Positions 48,690-60,736 of a DNA stretch of 64,000 nucleotides are shown piece after piece. Under the pieces are notes generated by a model. The model was not told the origin of the DNA. It searched no databases and was given only the letters and a program-made list of their open reading frames with translations. The number at the start of each line of letters is the position of its first letter. Within the stretch, counting starts at the first letter, position 1. The translations under genes were made by a program, and so were the position numbers. The stretch comes from Chamaea fasciata (taxonomy: Eukaryota > Chordata > Aves > Passeriformes > Sylviidae): positions 15,211,307 through 15,275,306 of the forward strand of contig JARCOQ010000016.1 in NCBI GenBank assembly GCA_029207755.1. Reading direction: 5' to 3'.

Positions 48690-51600
48690 CTCCTTCTATA
48701 TTGGAGAACGGACAAAGCTCTTCACAGTCATTGCAGCAGCACTCTGAGCCAGGAAATGCCCCGCAGTCTGGCGAGATGTCTGGCCCAAGTTTGGGATCCG
48801 GGGCAGGAAACTGGTGTTTTGTCATTACAGAGCCCACACACAGCTGCTGCCTGAGTTTCCTCTCTGCAATGGGTGTGTCCTGCTGGAAAACTTAAGGCTG
48901 GAAATTAAATTTTTCCTGCGGCCCACCCGTGACCAGAAACAACCCAGTTTACCATTGTCAACTGGAATTTGGAGTTTAGTTGAGACCATAAAGCAGAAAT
49001 ATCTACAGAGAAAGACCCAGACCTTGACCTCCTATGCACCTTCCTTTAATTCTGTCCTCCAACCTCCACAGGAGCAAGGTAAGGCTCTCCCGCTTCCAAA
49101 CAGGTGAAGGAACCGGCACAGTGCTTTTGTTCAGGAATGAAGAGTGGGCTTTTGGCTGCTGAAGGACTCAGGTTGTTGTTCACTGTCAGGGTTGAGCTGG
49201 TGACAAGGTGTGTGTGTGTCACCGATGGCCGGTGGCCTGGAGCTTCCAGCTCCTTGGTCTCTGGGAATACATGGATTATACTCCAAGCAGCTTTCCATTG
49301 GAAAGACCCCAGTTCATGCATAATTCAGTAGGTAGCTCCCCAGAGCTGCTACAACAATTCCAAGGTTTTTTTCATGCCGATGGTAAATTTGTGGTAGAAG
49401 ATCTCAAAAGGTATTCTTGAAAAGCATCCAAAACACAGGCCAGGTGAGAGGCCTGAACTTTTTGGGTATCATCTGAACAAGGAGTGAGTGGCTTGTATTT
49501 ATCAAGTTTTTTCCAGCCCAAGAAATCCCCTCTTCAAGCACATTTGAACAGGATGAATGAAGAAATTCAAGGGAAGAGAGTCTCCATCACCTTTTCTTGG
49601 TTAACCATGTGGACCTGCTTCAGAAGCATGGTAAAACAAATGCAGTTCCCATGGTTGTGATGTCCCGCAGCACCAAATGCAGCCAGGATGAAGAATTCAG
49701 TGTGGTGGAAAGAACAGGAGGGGAGAGGAGGAAAGGGGGAGGTGATATCCCTCAGAGGAGAAGGGACAGGTTGTCTCACCATGGCCCCAGTGCCCAATCC
49801 ATTCCTTGGTCCTGAGCAGCATCAGCAGCTGGAGTGGTACTGGGACTTCTGCCTCCTCTCCCAGGTCTGCTGCACCTCCAGCCATGGCCTTGGACAAACC
49901 CAGCTGTCCTCCTCCCTCCACTGTGGCACCAGTGACTCCACCTTATGTGACAGCTCTATGGCATCGTTAATGTTTATGGTTTGGAGCTTCTCGGGTTGGG
50001 AGAGCAAAGGGCTGTTGTTTTATGGGCATCTCCCCGAGCACTGGAGGTGCCATCACACAACAGCCCTTTGTTCCAGGAACGTCCAGGACCCTTGGCCTCG
50101 CTGGGTTAACGTGTTGCTGGCCGTGGCCCCTGTTGCTGCCGCGCTTTCCCCCCTCTCCCTCGCCCTCGCTCCCCCTCTGTCTCTCTCCTCCTCCTCTCCC
50201 GGCTCCGTAGCAGTTTCCTCGGGAGTGTTCAGCTAGCTGACACATTTGCCACAGATGGATGGTGCACACGGAGACAGCTGTCACTCCCGATTTGTGGTCC
50301 ACTGCGTGACAGCAGGACTGATGCCTTCTGAAAGGCCGTCTCGCGGAGCACATGCACTCTGACATTCTTCGAGATGAGCCCTACAGACACCTCTCAGTGG
50401 ACCTCAGGAGGAGCTGGCAAGCGAACCCTTCCCGCTCCCCCTCCCCGGAGCAGCCTGCAGGCTGGAAGAAAGCAGCCACTCTGGTGTGCACACACACACC
50501 GCACGGCCAACCTCCTTGGGTAGTTCTGTGCCACTACTGGTCTGCCAGGTCCCAGCCCGGCTGTTTGCTCCTGATGCTGGTGTATGAAGTGAGGCGGGCT
50601 GAGATTTGCGGGAGGGAAAGGTCACCAGCGAAGCTGCTCTTTTCCCCTTTTCCGCCTTTTTAATTGCAGGAGGGAGGGATATGGGCTCCAGATTCATTCT
50701 GTCACAGCCGCTGCCTCCAGCCTCTTGAGCTCCTCTGCCACAGCAAAAGCGGATGGACTTTGCAGCTGCAGCCCCTTCAGGCCTCTCTGTCTTCTCCAGC
50801 TCCTACAATGGTCTCCACCACCTCTGAACTGCACAGCAAAATGGAAATGCCCCCTCTTGGCAGGGGTTTCCTCCCATCCTCCCACCCCAGCATTGCACAG
50901 GGCAATGGGGCAGCTGCTCCAACAGGGCCCCAACAGCTCCCAGGGAGTTCCTTTGACCAGCTCCAGGCCAGCTGCAGGGGCAAGGCTGACTTGGACAAGG
51001 CTGGTTCCTTGGAGGACAAGGCTCTCTCCCCTGAACCAGGCTCAGGCTCAGAATTTCAGGCCCCAACCACAGATACCTGTCCTAGGCTCTGATGTGCAGA
51101 CACCTGCATTTTCCATTCTGAGACCTTCAGCAAAACTCTTCTGGTGGGACCTTCAGCTGAAAAGACAAAGTAAAGCATAGGAAATTGTCTTTAGGTCTGG
51201 GCAGAAGAACAAAACCCTCCAGATTCAAGACTCTGTGGCAATGAGAACTGTTCCTTCCCTTGGTCCCCAGGGAAACAAATTCATTCCAGAAAACAGATAT
51301 GCACAATTGTTAATTGTCCATTTGATTTGTGAAAGATTATAATCAAGGGAATAAGTCTTCCTAAAAGAGAAAACTTGAACTAGTTCTAGAGAATATCATC
51401 CGGGTGCCTCTGAAACTGGCCTGAGACTTCCCCATCTTCTTCAGCATCTGAACCCACCACAGCGGACACAAGAAGCTGGTGACTGCACAAGGTCATGAAA
51501 AAAGTCCTTCTAGCAAGATCTCTGGTGGTGCTCAGCAGTGGAAAGGGGAGAGGACACATGCGGAGCAAACTCACAGGGGACTTCTCTTGGGCCCTCTCCA

Positions 51601-52854
51601 AGCTTCCTACCGGTCAAAGCTGGGGAACTTTATGAACCAGGTGTGATTTCTCCATATTCAGTGACTCCTGCTGGAGCTCCCACCTCAGCAGTGAGTGCCT
51701 GGCTAGATCTGCCCATCCCTCCGACTCCAAAGTCCTTGTGAGCCATTCAGTTCCCGAACATTCACAAGTACAGAACCACAAGGACATCAATCATCCTGGT
51801 TGTTTTCATCCCTCGACTCTTGTCCCCATCCCCTGGGAGCAGGCTGAGCCTGTTAGCAGGAGCCTGCTCAGCAAGGAGAAGGCGTGATTTGCACCAGGAC
51901 TCAGATTCCCTGGATCCTGCAGCAACAGGAACAGCATCTCCCACCAGGGTCTGAGCTGTTTTGCCTTGGAACTTCCCAGCTGGATGCAGCTCTGTTATCT
52001 GAGCACAGACACCTCCAGCCTGGTGGGAGGTCTTGTCAAAGTGGCATCAGCATGAGAGGAAAATGTTCAGTGGGATGGGGATCCTGGTAGGGGGGATAGG
52101 GTCCTTACCCAGCCCCAAAGCTGGGAAAGCATGTTCATGTATGGCACTAGGATAAGTGTGGATCCAGTAAGAAATTCCACGATCAGAACCATGAGCCCAG
52201 GATTTCTGAAAGTCACTGAGAACCTCAGGAAGGAGCTGAAGTGGAACCCAAGTGAAGTTCAAACCAAAGAGAATGGGGCAGTGCCATTTCCCTCCTGATG
52301 AGAGCACCCAGAAAGAGAGAGCACCTGCTCTGTCTCTGGAATGATTTCCCTGTTCTGTTCCATCAGGCCATCCCTAAAGAAGGTGGGACTGCCCTGCTCT
52401 GAAGATCACAGCTGTGGCTGAGGGGACAGTGCTCCTCAGCTGGAAAGAACCGTGAGCTCACAAAGCCTCAGCAGGTTCTGGTCTGACACACAGTAGGATA
52501 TCCCGGGAATTGGAGATCCAGGGAAACATGCTTTGCTCTGACACAGTTATTTTAACTGAGGTTGGGACGACCAGACCTCCTGGCATTGCCATGGGCCCCT
52601 CTACAGCAACACCAGAAAGCTCCAGAGCACACAGAGACACCAGAAGCAATCATGCTGTGAGAATATGGCACTCTGAGGAAATCCTGGTCCATCTGGACAA
52701 GGCATGCTCAGACCAGGCATTGGCCTCTCCAGGACTTCTCCTCAGAATGATGAGAACTGGTGAGGCTGAGCTTTAGCAGGATGGAGGTGTGAGCTCCAAG
52801 GAGGGAGAGCTCAGCTCAGCTCTGATGAACCAAAGGCAGTAGACACAACCCCAG
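48690..52854. other. Intergenic interval without recognised gene
   Basis: I saw no convincing exon or repeat. A motif-rich block at 50195-50330 is listed separately. The stretch 50140-50220 is pyrimidine-rich. Confidence 0.4.
50195..50330. promoter_or_regulatory. Candidate conserved noncoding element
   Basis: The block holds the palindrome GACAGCTGTC (50273-50282, an E-box with TGACAG-like flanks), GCTAGCTGACACATTTGCC, TGTGGTCC (RUNX-like) and GCGTGACAGCAGG. It lacks a repeat signature or coding frame. Enhancer function is inferred from motif clustering. Confidence 0.3.
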
Positions 52855-53346
52855 CTGCAGGTCTGGGGGCAGTTTTTGGGGACCACAACATAAAAAAGAT
52901 CTAAACCTATTAAAGAGCCACCAGAAGAGGTCCACGAGGATGGTATAGAGGGGAATAAAGCCAGGTGAGGAGTAGCTGAAGTCACCTGGTTTGAAAAGAG
53001 GAGGCTGAGGGGAGACTCACTGGTGGCTGCAGCTCCTCCTGAGGGGCAGCTCTGATCTCTGCTCTGTGACCAGGGACAGGACCCGAGGAAATGGCTGGAG
53101 CTGTCTCAGGGTAGGGTCAGGCTGGAGATCAGGGAAAGGTTCTTCCCCAGAGGGTGCTGAGCACTGCCCAGGCTCCCCAGGGAATGGGCACAGCCTTGAG
53201 GCTGCCAGAGCTCCAGGAATATTTGGGCAGTGCTGCCAGGGATGCACAGGGTGGGAACGTTTGGGTGTCTGTGCAGGGCCAGGAGTTGGACACATGATTA
53301 TTTTGGATCCCTTATGGCTCGGGATATTCCATGGTTCTATGATTCC
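52855..53346 (+). mobile_element. CR1 LINE fragment, 3' end
   Basis: This long CR1 3' portion shows GAGCCACCAGAAGAGGTCCA, AAAAGAGGAGGCTGAGGGGA, AGGTTCTTCCCCAGAGGGTG, CAGAGCTCCAGGAATATTTG and GCAGGGCCAGGAGTTGGACA. It ends in ATTCCATGGTTCTATGATTC. It is the fuller relative of the fragments at 5305 and 20716. Confidence 0.92.
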
Positions 53347-54641
53347 AAATGCCTTCTGCCCAGAAAGACCCTTCAATGCAGACACATCAGCTGCCTGGCC
53401 CTTGCCCCTTTCAGTTTCCCAAGGTGTTATAAGGAAATCTTTGCTCGTGACCTCATGGGGCTCAGCTCCAGATGCCCCGTATTTAGATGGCCCTATCAGA
53501 TGCCACCTCAAATTCCCCATGTTTGTGCCACCTGAAGATGGGAATCCCTCACCCAGGTTCAGCTGTGAGTGTACCCGAGGTTGCAGAATTGCTTCAATGA
53601 AGTGGTGTAACACAAAGTTATTTTTTTTCCCAGTATTTCTGAAGAAGATAGAAATGCAGTTCAGAAGAAGATGCAGGTTTGTGGGCAGGGTCTGGGACCT
53701 TGGGAGCACATTGTCATCTCAGCCAAGGTTTGGATGTTTGGAAACGCAACAAATGATATTTTTGATGAAGAATTTTTAGGTTTTGAACCTTAACAGAATA
53801 CAAAATAAACATTATGTAAAACCCCCACCATACTCATAATTAAAACAGGAGCCCACCATTACAGACAGAGGAATGACCCATCTGTGCTGTATGTGACCTA
53901 GTGCACCAGAAGACATCAGGCTCCAAGGATGACTCTGGGTTTGGGAGGGACTTCATCACCTCGTTTACCCTTTCTGAGGACAGGGAGGCCAAGGCTTTCC
54001 CGGAGAAGCTCCAGCCAGGAATGCCCTGTCCAAAACAGGAGAGTGGTGTGCCCTGCTTGAGTCCCAGCCGAGACACACGGGAGGTGAGTGGGGTAGCAGG
54101 ACCTGCACATTGCCCTGGGGAGCTGCTGGGTGGTGGCAGTGGTACCAAGGATTGAGAAGCCACCAGGTAAAATTTGGTGCAGAAGACGGTGAAACTGGGA
54201 TTTCTGCAGCCTCTGCTCTGCACAACCGGCTGTGCACCCCTGCTGGGGGTGGGGGGGGGGGAGATAGGGAAAAGGGAGGAACTCCTGCTTCTTCCGGAGA
54301 AATGTCCTCAAACCATTAGGACATCTGGCAGGACAGTAGGTGCAGTAGGCTCCTGCCTATCCTTCCTGTCCCCACCACAGTGGTGGCCGGGACACTCATG
54401 CCTGACTGTGCTGGGACCTCCCCATCAGCCCCTTTCCCTTGGGTGGGTGAGGGGAGCAGCCCCATTCCAAGCACCACACGGAGCTTTCCTGGCCAGCACC
54501 CCACTCCGGGAGATGCCGTCTCAGTAACTCCGCACCCGTGTGATGCCCCAGGGTGTTGGTTTGGGGCAGGATGGTTGGGAAGCCCTGGGAGTGCCCCATC
54601 CCTGCCCTGCCTGACAGGACTGGGGGCATTGCTGGACAGGG
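53347..54641. other. Intergenic interval without recognised features
   Basis: No exon was recognised. A G-run lies at about 54246-54262. Confidence 0.45.
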
Positions 54642-54723
54642 ATATATATATATATTTAGCGCTGGAGAGCTGCTGGTGGACGGCAGCACTCGGCAGAAGC
54701 CGCAGCCCCTCACCTGCTCGGAG
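54642..54723 (+). promoter_or_regulatory. TA repeat / TATA-like promoter with possible donor
   Basis: ATATATATATATAT (54642-54655) is followed about 30 bases later by a GC-rich segment that ends in CTCGGAG|GTGAGG, a good donor sequence with GT at 54724-54725. The arrangement resembles a TATA promoter with a short noncoding exon, but a simple TA repeat is equally possible. Confidence 0.25.
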
Positions 54724-55079
54724 GTGAGGCAGGAGAGTGATCAAGGTGAAGGCTCCTTCTCATCTCCCCGGCCTTGAGTAGCAGATGAAAGAGGCACTGG
54801 GAGCCAGGGATAACAAAAGGAGAGCGGGGAAAGTTCAGGTCAGGCAGGGATTTCTGGCTGGTGGGTTTTCCACTGAGAAATTCTCCCTGCCTCTTTCATG
54901 GTGATGAAGATCCTTTTAATTTTTTTTTTTTTTCTTCCCCCTTTCTCCTCTCCTTCTTCTTTTCCTCTTTTACCAGGCGGATAGCTGGGAGCCGTGGAGC
55001 ATGTGATGCATCTTCCATATAGGGGCAGGAGCAAAGCAAGACCAACTGATGGACGCCCTAGGGCCAGACTTGCAGACAA

Positions 55080-55178
55080 TATATAACCTACTGCATGATC
55101 TAAAACGCTTCCCACTTCCACAGAGCGAACATCAGGCAGAGCAGAGCCGCGGAGAGGGCAGAGGAGTCCTGCGTGCAG
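55080..55178 (+). promoter_or_regulatory. TATA box with putative noncoding first exon
   Basis: TATATAA at 55080-55086 is followed by a segment, starting about 30 bases later, with no ATG. It ends in the perfect donor CAG|GTAAGT (GT at 55179-55180). This would be a 5' UTR exon of a + strand gene whose coding exons lie beyond the window. In human 16p13.3 PRR35 follows CAPN15, which makes it a possible owner, but no sequence here confirms that. Confidence 0.35.
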
Positions 55179-55180
55179 GT

Positions 55181-57754
55181 AAGTCCCCCTCGTCTCCTCC
55201 TCCCGGAGGGTGTCCCAGGGAGGGGGAAGGTGCGAGGGACCTGCTCCGTGCCCGGCTGCCGTGCAGGCAGGTGGGATGGGGCAGTTGTTGCTGTTGTCGG
55301 TGAGGATTTTTAAAGTCTTTCTGGTGCCAGCGGAGCTCAGGACAGTGGTGGAGAGAGTGGGAGATGGAATGTGGCAGAGCCCAGCCTCAGCCTCTGTCCC
55401 TGCAAACACGGACACTAGGAGTGGGAGAGCATCCCGGGCCAGCCGACGTTCCTTTACTCGCATTAATTGCTGCCGAGGTCCGCCTGGGCTGTGGGAAGCG
55501 TCTGGCCCCGTGCCCGGCTGCTCTCCGGCATCTCCCGCCCGTCACTGCCCCATCCCACCCGACCCCGTTGGGGCTCCCTTTGCATTTGACAAAGCAGAAA
55601 AAGGAATCATCAGATAACTTTAAAAAGCACTTTTGCTCAGCCCGCCGCCTCCAGCGCCTGCCTGGCTGCCTTCACCTTCCTGCGATGGAATTTCCTTTGC
55701 AAGGGAAAGTGTTCCCAGCTGGGACTGAAGGGGGGACAACGCGGTGGCAAAACACAAACCAAAGTGTGCAGGGGAGGGTTTGTGTGGGTGTGTGTGTGGC
55801 GGGGGGGTCTGTGCAGCCCCGGCTGCTGCGGCGTCCCCGTACCACGCAGCCGGCCCCACGGAGGGGGACCAGGCTCCGTGCCGGGGATAGTTTGTGTCCC
55901 GCTGAATGGAAAATCATCCTAGCAACAGCTCCGTGCTCCGCGGGGCCTCGCCGAGTTTATGGCAGGGAGGGGTTTGTTTGCTTTTGGGGTATCCACTGCG
56001 CCTGCTGGTGATGTGGGGATTGAGGAGCCCTGGCTGTGTTTGGGGCTGGGGAACCTCCACGAATTGCCAGAGTCTTGGACAAAGGTGGATAAAAATCATT
56101 AAAATGAATGTTTTGGGGCATTTGGGCTTATACACCCCCAGCAAGTGCAGAGATGATAAAACTGCTCTGTGGGTGCGAGGCTGAGAATGTCCCCTTGCTC
56201 TGTGCCTTAGTTTCCCCATCTCTGCTCTTCCCCGGGTCCCTGGGTCAGCGCCGTGCCCGGGCAGTGCTCGATGCAGCGCCCCAGTGCACGTAGGAAGGGT
56301 CAACCCAGGGGAGCATCAGAACTCAGACACCGAGTGTAATTAAGATCGTATTTAGATAAGGGGTCTCAGAGAACCTGCAACAGTCAGAGGCACCTCTGTG
56401 ACCCTGCGGCTGCCACGGGCAGGAAGGGGACAGCTGTGTCCCCACCACCCACGCTGGGACAGGGCTCACCCCGGCAGCACCCTGCACCCTGCCATGGGCA
56501 CCGGGGCTGCAGGCACGGCTGGAGATGCCCATCCTGAAGACAATCAGGTGTGATCAGGTGGTGTTTTGGACCCAGGGTCTGCCACGAGGGGCCAGGGATG
56601 TGCTGGGGGTTGGCAGGGAGTGGAGGGTCTGTGCCGGGCGCCCTGTGTGAGGTCGGTGATTCGGGCCAAGCTCTCTCTCTGTTGCCATGAGATTTTCCTG
56701 CGTGAGGGGTGGAAATCTGAGGGCTCTCAGTGGCTCAGCATGGCCGGGATCAGGCAGCACAGGAAGAGCTGGCAGGGGCTCGGGGAGTCCTCTGCCCTTG
56801 GCTCGGACCACAGCAGACAAGAGAACACCCCATCCCCTCGGCTCGGGACCTTTGAAAATCCTTCCTGGTGGCAAATGCTTTCAGATTTGTGTATTGAAAC
56901 GAGGACAGCTCAACCCCTCTCCAGCTTTTTTGAGCCCCCTTGGTTGTGTCCAGCCCCCAAAATCCCAGCTGTGAGCCAGGCACCGAGCTGCTCCCCCTGG
57001 GTGCACAGGAACCGAGCGTGGCAAGAACTGAGCAAAATCTCAGCTAAATCAGGCCTGGAACTGCTGGGTGCCGCATCCCAGTGCCACTGGTAAAGCAGGA
57101 GGCCCCCAATGCCACACACTAGTGCCCAGCCGGAGGGAGAAGCTAAGATGTCAGGGATTTTTCCCCCCTCATGGGATAAGGTAATCCCTTTCTCCCACCA
57201 TTTTTCTCCTTGTTGTTTTTCTCCTCTCTCACCCTTCCCAAATCTCAAATTTGGGACAAATTTCGGGGCACTTTCAGCCAAGGTGATGCCTAAAATCAGC
57301 CCTTCTGGCTCTCCCAGACTGGTTTTGGCTAGCAGTGCTGGGTTTGGTGGGGAAGACACCGATAGTATGAAGCATCCACTCCAGCACCATTTCTTGATGT
57401 TCCCATCTCGACGAGCACCATCTGGAGATGGCTTCACCCCTGCAGTGCCTTACCCCGATCCAGGGATTTTACCCTGGGTTTCTCAGTGACACAGCGGCGA
57501 GGGCACTGCCTGTAGGAACCACCACCCCTGCTAGGAGCACCAGCTCTGCCGGGACCAGGCAAAGCACAGCTCCTAAGCTGAGAGCAGGACTTGTGCCCCT
57601 CATCTCCTGCCAGCACCAGCTCTTGTTGGACCTGGAGATGTCTCAGCTTGCTCTTCTTGGGCCGGGAGGTGGGCTGGGTCACCCATCTTCATGCTTGCCT
57701 TGGAGCCCACCCTCGAACTTGGGCTGTGTCTGTGTTTGCATCAGGCTCAGGATG
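55181..57754. other. Possible first intron of an unknown gene, or intergenic
   Basis: No coding exon or repeat was recognised. If the donor at 55179 is real, this is intronic. Confidence 0.35.

Positions 57755-57808
<54 letters not shown>
57755..57808. repeat. ATT trinucleotide microsatellite, 18 copies
   Basis: Eighteen uninterrupted ATT units are present. They read as poly-isoleucine in a chance frame. Confidence 0.97.
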
Positions 57809-60731
57809 TCTGATTAGAAGGGTACAGAGGTGTGGGGCAGCCAGGAGAGTTGATAGGCACAGAGGGCAGAGCTGTTGCTGTTCCGCAGATTCTCCTTATG
57901 ATCCTGTGGAGCCTGGGAGGAGAATCCTTTGGATGTGGGGGGAAAGGCACCGAGCCCATTTCTGACCCGCTGTACGGCACGGAGTGAGCTGCGAGCCGGG
58001 ATGGAGGGAGCCGCACACAGGGCAGGGATTGCGGAGGATCCCATCACTCTGCGGGATCCAGGGAGGTTTCCCGACACTGAATCCCAAACCCGGGGCGGCC
58101 ACCCAGCCTGGCACTGGCACTGCTGGAAAGGGCTGGCAGAGGCATCTGATCACTGCAGGACGGGCTCCTGTCCGGAATCCAGGGGGTTTCCTGGGCACAG
58201 CATCAGGCGGCCCATCCCAAACCCCGGGCAGGCACCGAGCCCGGCACCGGGAGCACCGGGAAGGGCTGGCAGAGGCAGCGGGGCTGGCACAGCTGTGTGG
58301 CTTTCAGAGATACTTGATCGATAGCTCCTTCCTCCCACTCCCCCCGCTCCCCCAATCCCCACATGCATTTTTCATGCTAACCCCTCCTGGGCAAAGGCTG
58401 TCTGTGTAGGAAAAGAAACAGAAAAAAACCACAAAACACAACAAACCACAACCAAAATCTACGTTTGTTTCTCTGCTCCCTGGAGATTGCTGTAGTTTAA
58501 GGGCCAATCTATAGATTCGGGGCTGGGAATATCTTTGCTCCATGAACAAAGGGGGATGAAAAAGCTCCCTGGGGCTTTTCTCAACCTTCTTCAGGTTGGC
58601 CCAGAGCCGGAAAAGGCTCTGTACTATGAGGGGTGCAACTCTGCATGGGCAAACTGGGGAGGCTGGAAAGAGGAGCTGAGCTCCTCTGCAGCTCGTCCTG
58701 GGTTCACAGCCCTCCCAGGATACGCTGGGATGCTGTGAGGAGCAATGGGGATCCCTGTCTGGGGTACAAAGTGTCTCCAGGGCTCCTTGTGCGGCTGAAA
58801 GTCAACTCATGCATGCAGAGCTGGGTCCAGGGTAATCCCAGGCCACAGCGGCTGGGAAGGGTGTTGGATCCCTGGGCTGAACCTGCCTGGCCCCCAGGAA
58901 GAGCTCAGATGAAGGTTTGGGTATTTCTCAGAGTTCGGAAAAAACCTGCAGGGTTTGAGCAAAGGGCAGTTTTCAGGGTGAATCCCCTTTTCCGGTTTCC
59001 TGTTGTCAGCGAGGGGTGTCCCTTTTTTGCTCCCCACTTTTGGGTGGCAGCGGTAAGACCCGGGAGCATTGCACAGCCCACGTTTCCCCAGTGCTGGAAT
59101 GCTCCTGTGACTCTCCTTCCCATCACCGGCGCCTGCCCAGCCTGCGCAGGGAAGCTGAGAGCTGACCGTGTGTGAGAGTGCTGAAGGACCGACCCTGGGC
59201 GAGGTTCCCGGGATCCCTCCAGACCCACGCTCCCCGCTGCAGCCCGGGCACCCCTCTCCGGGCACAGCACCGACTGCGGCAGCCCCGGTACCTCGGGAGC
59301 GTCAGTGCCGGTGACACCCGGGGCCAGACCCACCTCCTCCGGGTTTGTACCACGGTGACTCCTGTAGCATCCCTAAATTTCCATCATTTCCCCGTGAAGC
59401 CGATGGCACTCGGCTCCCCCCGCCCCGCAGCGGTTTCTCTGGTCCGTGAAGAGCCCGAGCGGCGTGGGCAGGCACAGAGCATCCTCCCCGTAGCGCTCCC
59501 ACCGCCCCCGGGGCCAGGCGCCGGGGACGCGGCCGCACCGAGACGGCGTCTCCGGGGTCCAGCGCACGGAGCGCTTCCCGTCTGACGGCGAAAGGGCACG
59601 GGCCAGAAATAGAAAGGGGAGGAGGACGCCGTGACCTTTCCAGCAGCCGGTGACGAATAAAACTTTCCGGCTACCTGTAGGAAGGCGCAGGGCAGGCTCC
59701 GTTATCGGCTCATCAAAGAACGACGTCCCCTGCGAGCAGGACAGCCACAGCCACGGCGCCCGGGGGATTCCTGGGATGAGCCTGCCGGTGCCAGGCTCCA
59801 GCGGGTGTAGGGCTGTAGACAGGCGGTGGGCTCCGGCCGCGGCCGGGAGCTCGCAGGATGCTCCTGCAGCTGAGCAGGGAGGGAGGAGAGGATGGCGGCT
59901 GCCGCCAGCCCGAGCAGGAGGGCAGAGACATCTCTCTGCCAACAGGCTCCCAGGCGTCCTTTGGCTGCTCCCGTTGGGGCACCCTGGGACAACAGGGGGT
60001 GGGATGTCCCCATGCTCAGCCATGTGCTCAGCGCAAGGGGGTGCGGATTCAAGACACCCCCAAAGACCCCACCCGGGATGCACCTCTGCGTCCCTGCGCC
60101 AGGGGACACCCACAGGTAGCAGGGAGTGGAGGCTGCAGCCAACCAGGGCGGCCGGGGTGCACACTGTCCCCACTAAAGGGCTCAGAAACATCCCCGCAAA
60201 GCCCCGCGGCAGCAGATCCAGCAGGAACCTGCGGCGGGGCTGCCCCCATCCTCTCCTCTTTCCCCCTCCGGGATGCAGTGGCATCCACCCGCACGGAGGG
60301 AGGCACAAGTGCTGCTCCCAGCCCAGTTGTCCCCCTGCTTGCTGACCCGGGCGGGGGCATGGCAGCCGCCCCCCCGGCCCGCCCCTCGCAGATGGCGAGG
60401 GCAGCCAGCACAGGTGGCCCTGCGCCACGGCAGATTGGGGCCGGCTGCCTGCGGAGTGCCCGGGAAGGGCTGTGTCCCTGCCACGCTTCGGGGACCAGAG
60501 CAGAGCCAGGGCCCTCTCACGGCACAAGGGGTGCAGAGCCGAGGGAGTCCCCACAGTGCTGACAGCAGAGCCCCGTAAGATAATAAAGCGAGGACATGGG
60601 CAGGTGACAGGGAGCTGGTGGGTCAAGTGTGAGGGGGGACACAGGGTGTCCTCTCTTGGCCCCAAAGAGCCAGAGCATCAGGAGGTTTTGGAAGGGTCCG
60701 ATTTTAAGGAATTGCATTAAACAATGCCATG
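57809..60731. other. Intergenic or intronic DNA with CpG-rich sections
   Basis: No gene was recognised. CpG density is high at 59390-59860 and again at about 60180-60460. A 430-codon frame on the - strand (59373-60665) crosses both sections but has no recognisable domain. Confidence 0.4.
59390..59860. promoter_or_regulatory. CpG-rich island
   Basis: Dense CpGs, for example CGGGGACGCGGCCGCACCG at 59522-59540, stand out against the flanks. A small AT-rich motif block (AATAAAACTTTCCGGCTACC) lies at about 59655-59676. No transcript structure could be inferred. Confidence 0.4.
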
Positions 60732-60736
60732 CAGGG
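60732..60736. repeat. Left target-site duplication of solo LTR
   Basis: CAGGG immediately precedes the 5' TG of the LTR and is repeated exactly at 61548-61552. Confidence 0.85.

Noticed and set aside
48552..48854. Ser-His-Pro-Ile-Pro repeat protein
   Set aside because: It is produced by translating the CCCAT microsatellite. There is no other coding evidence.
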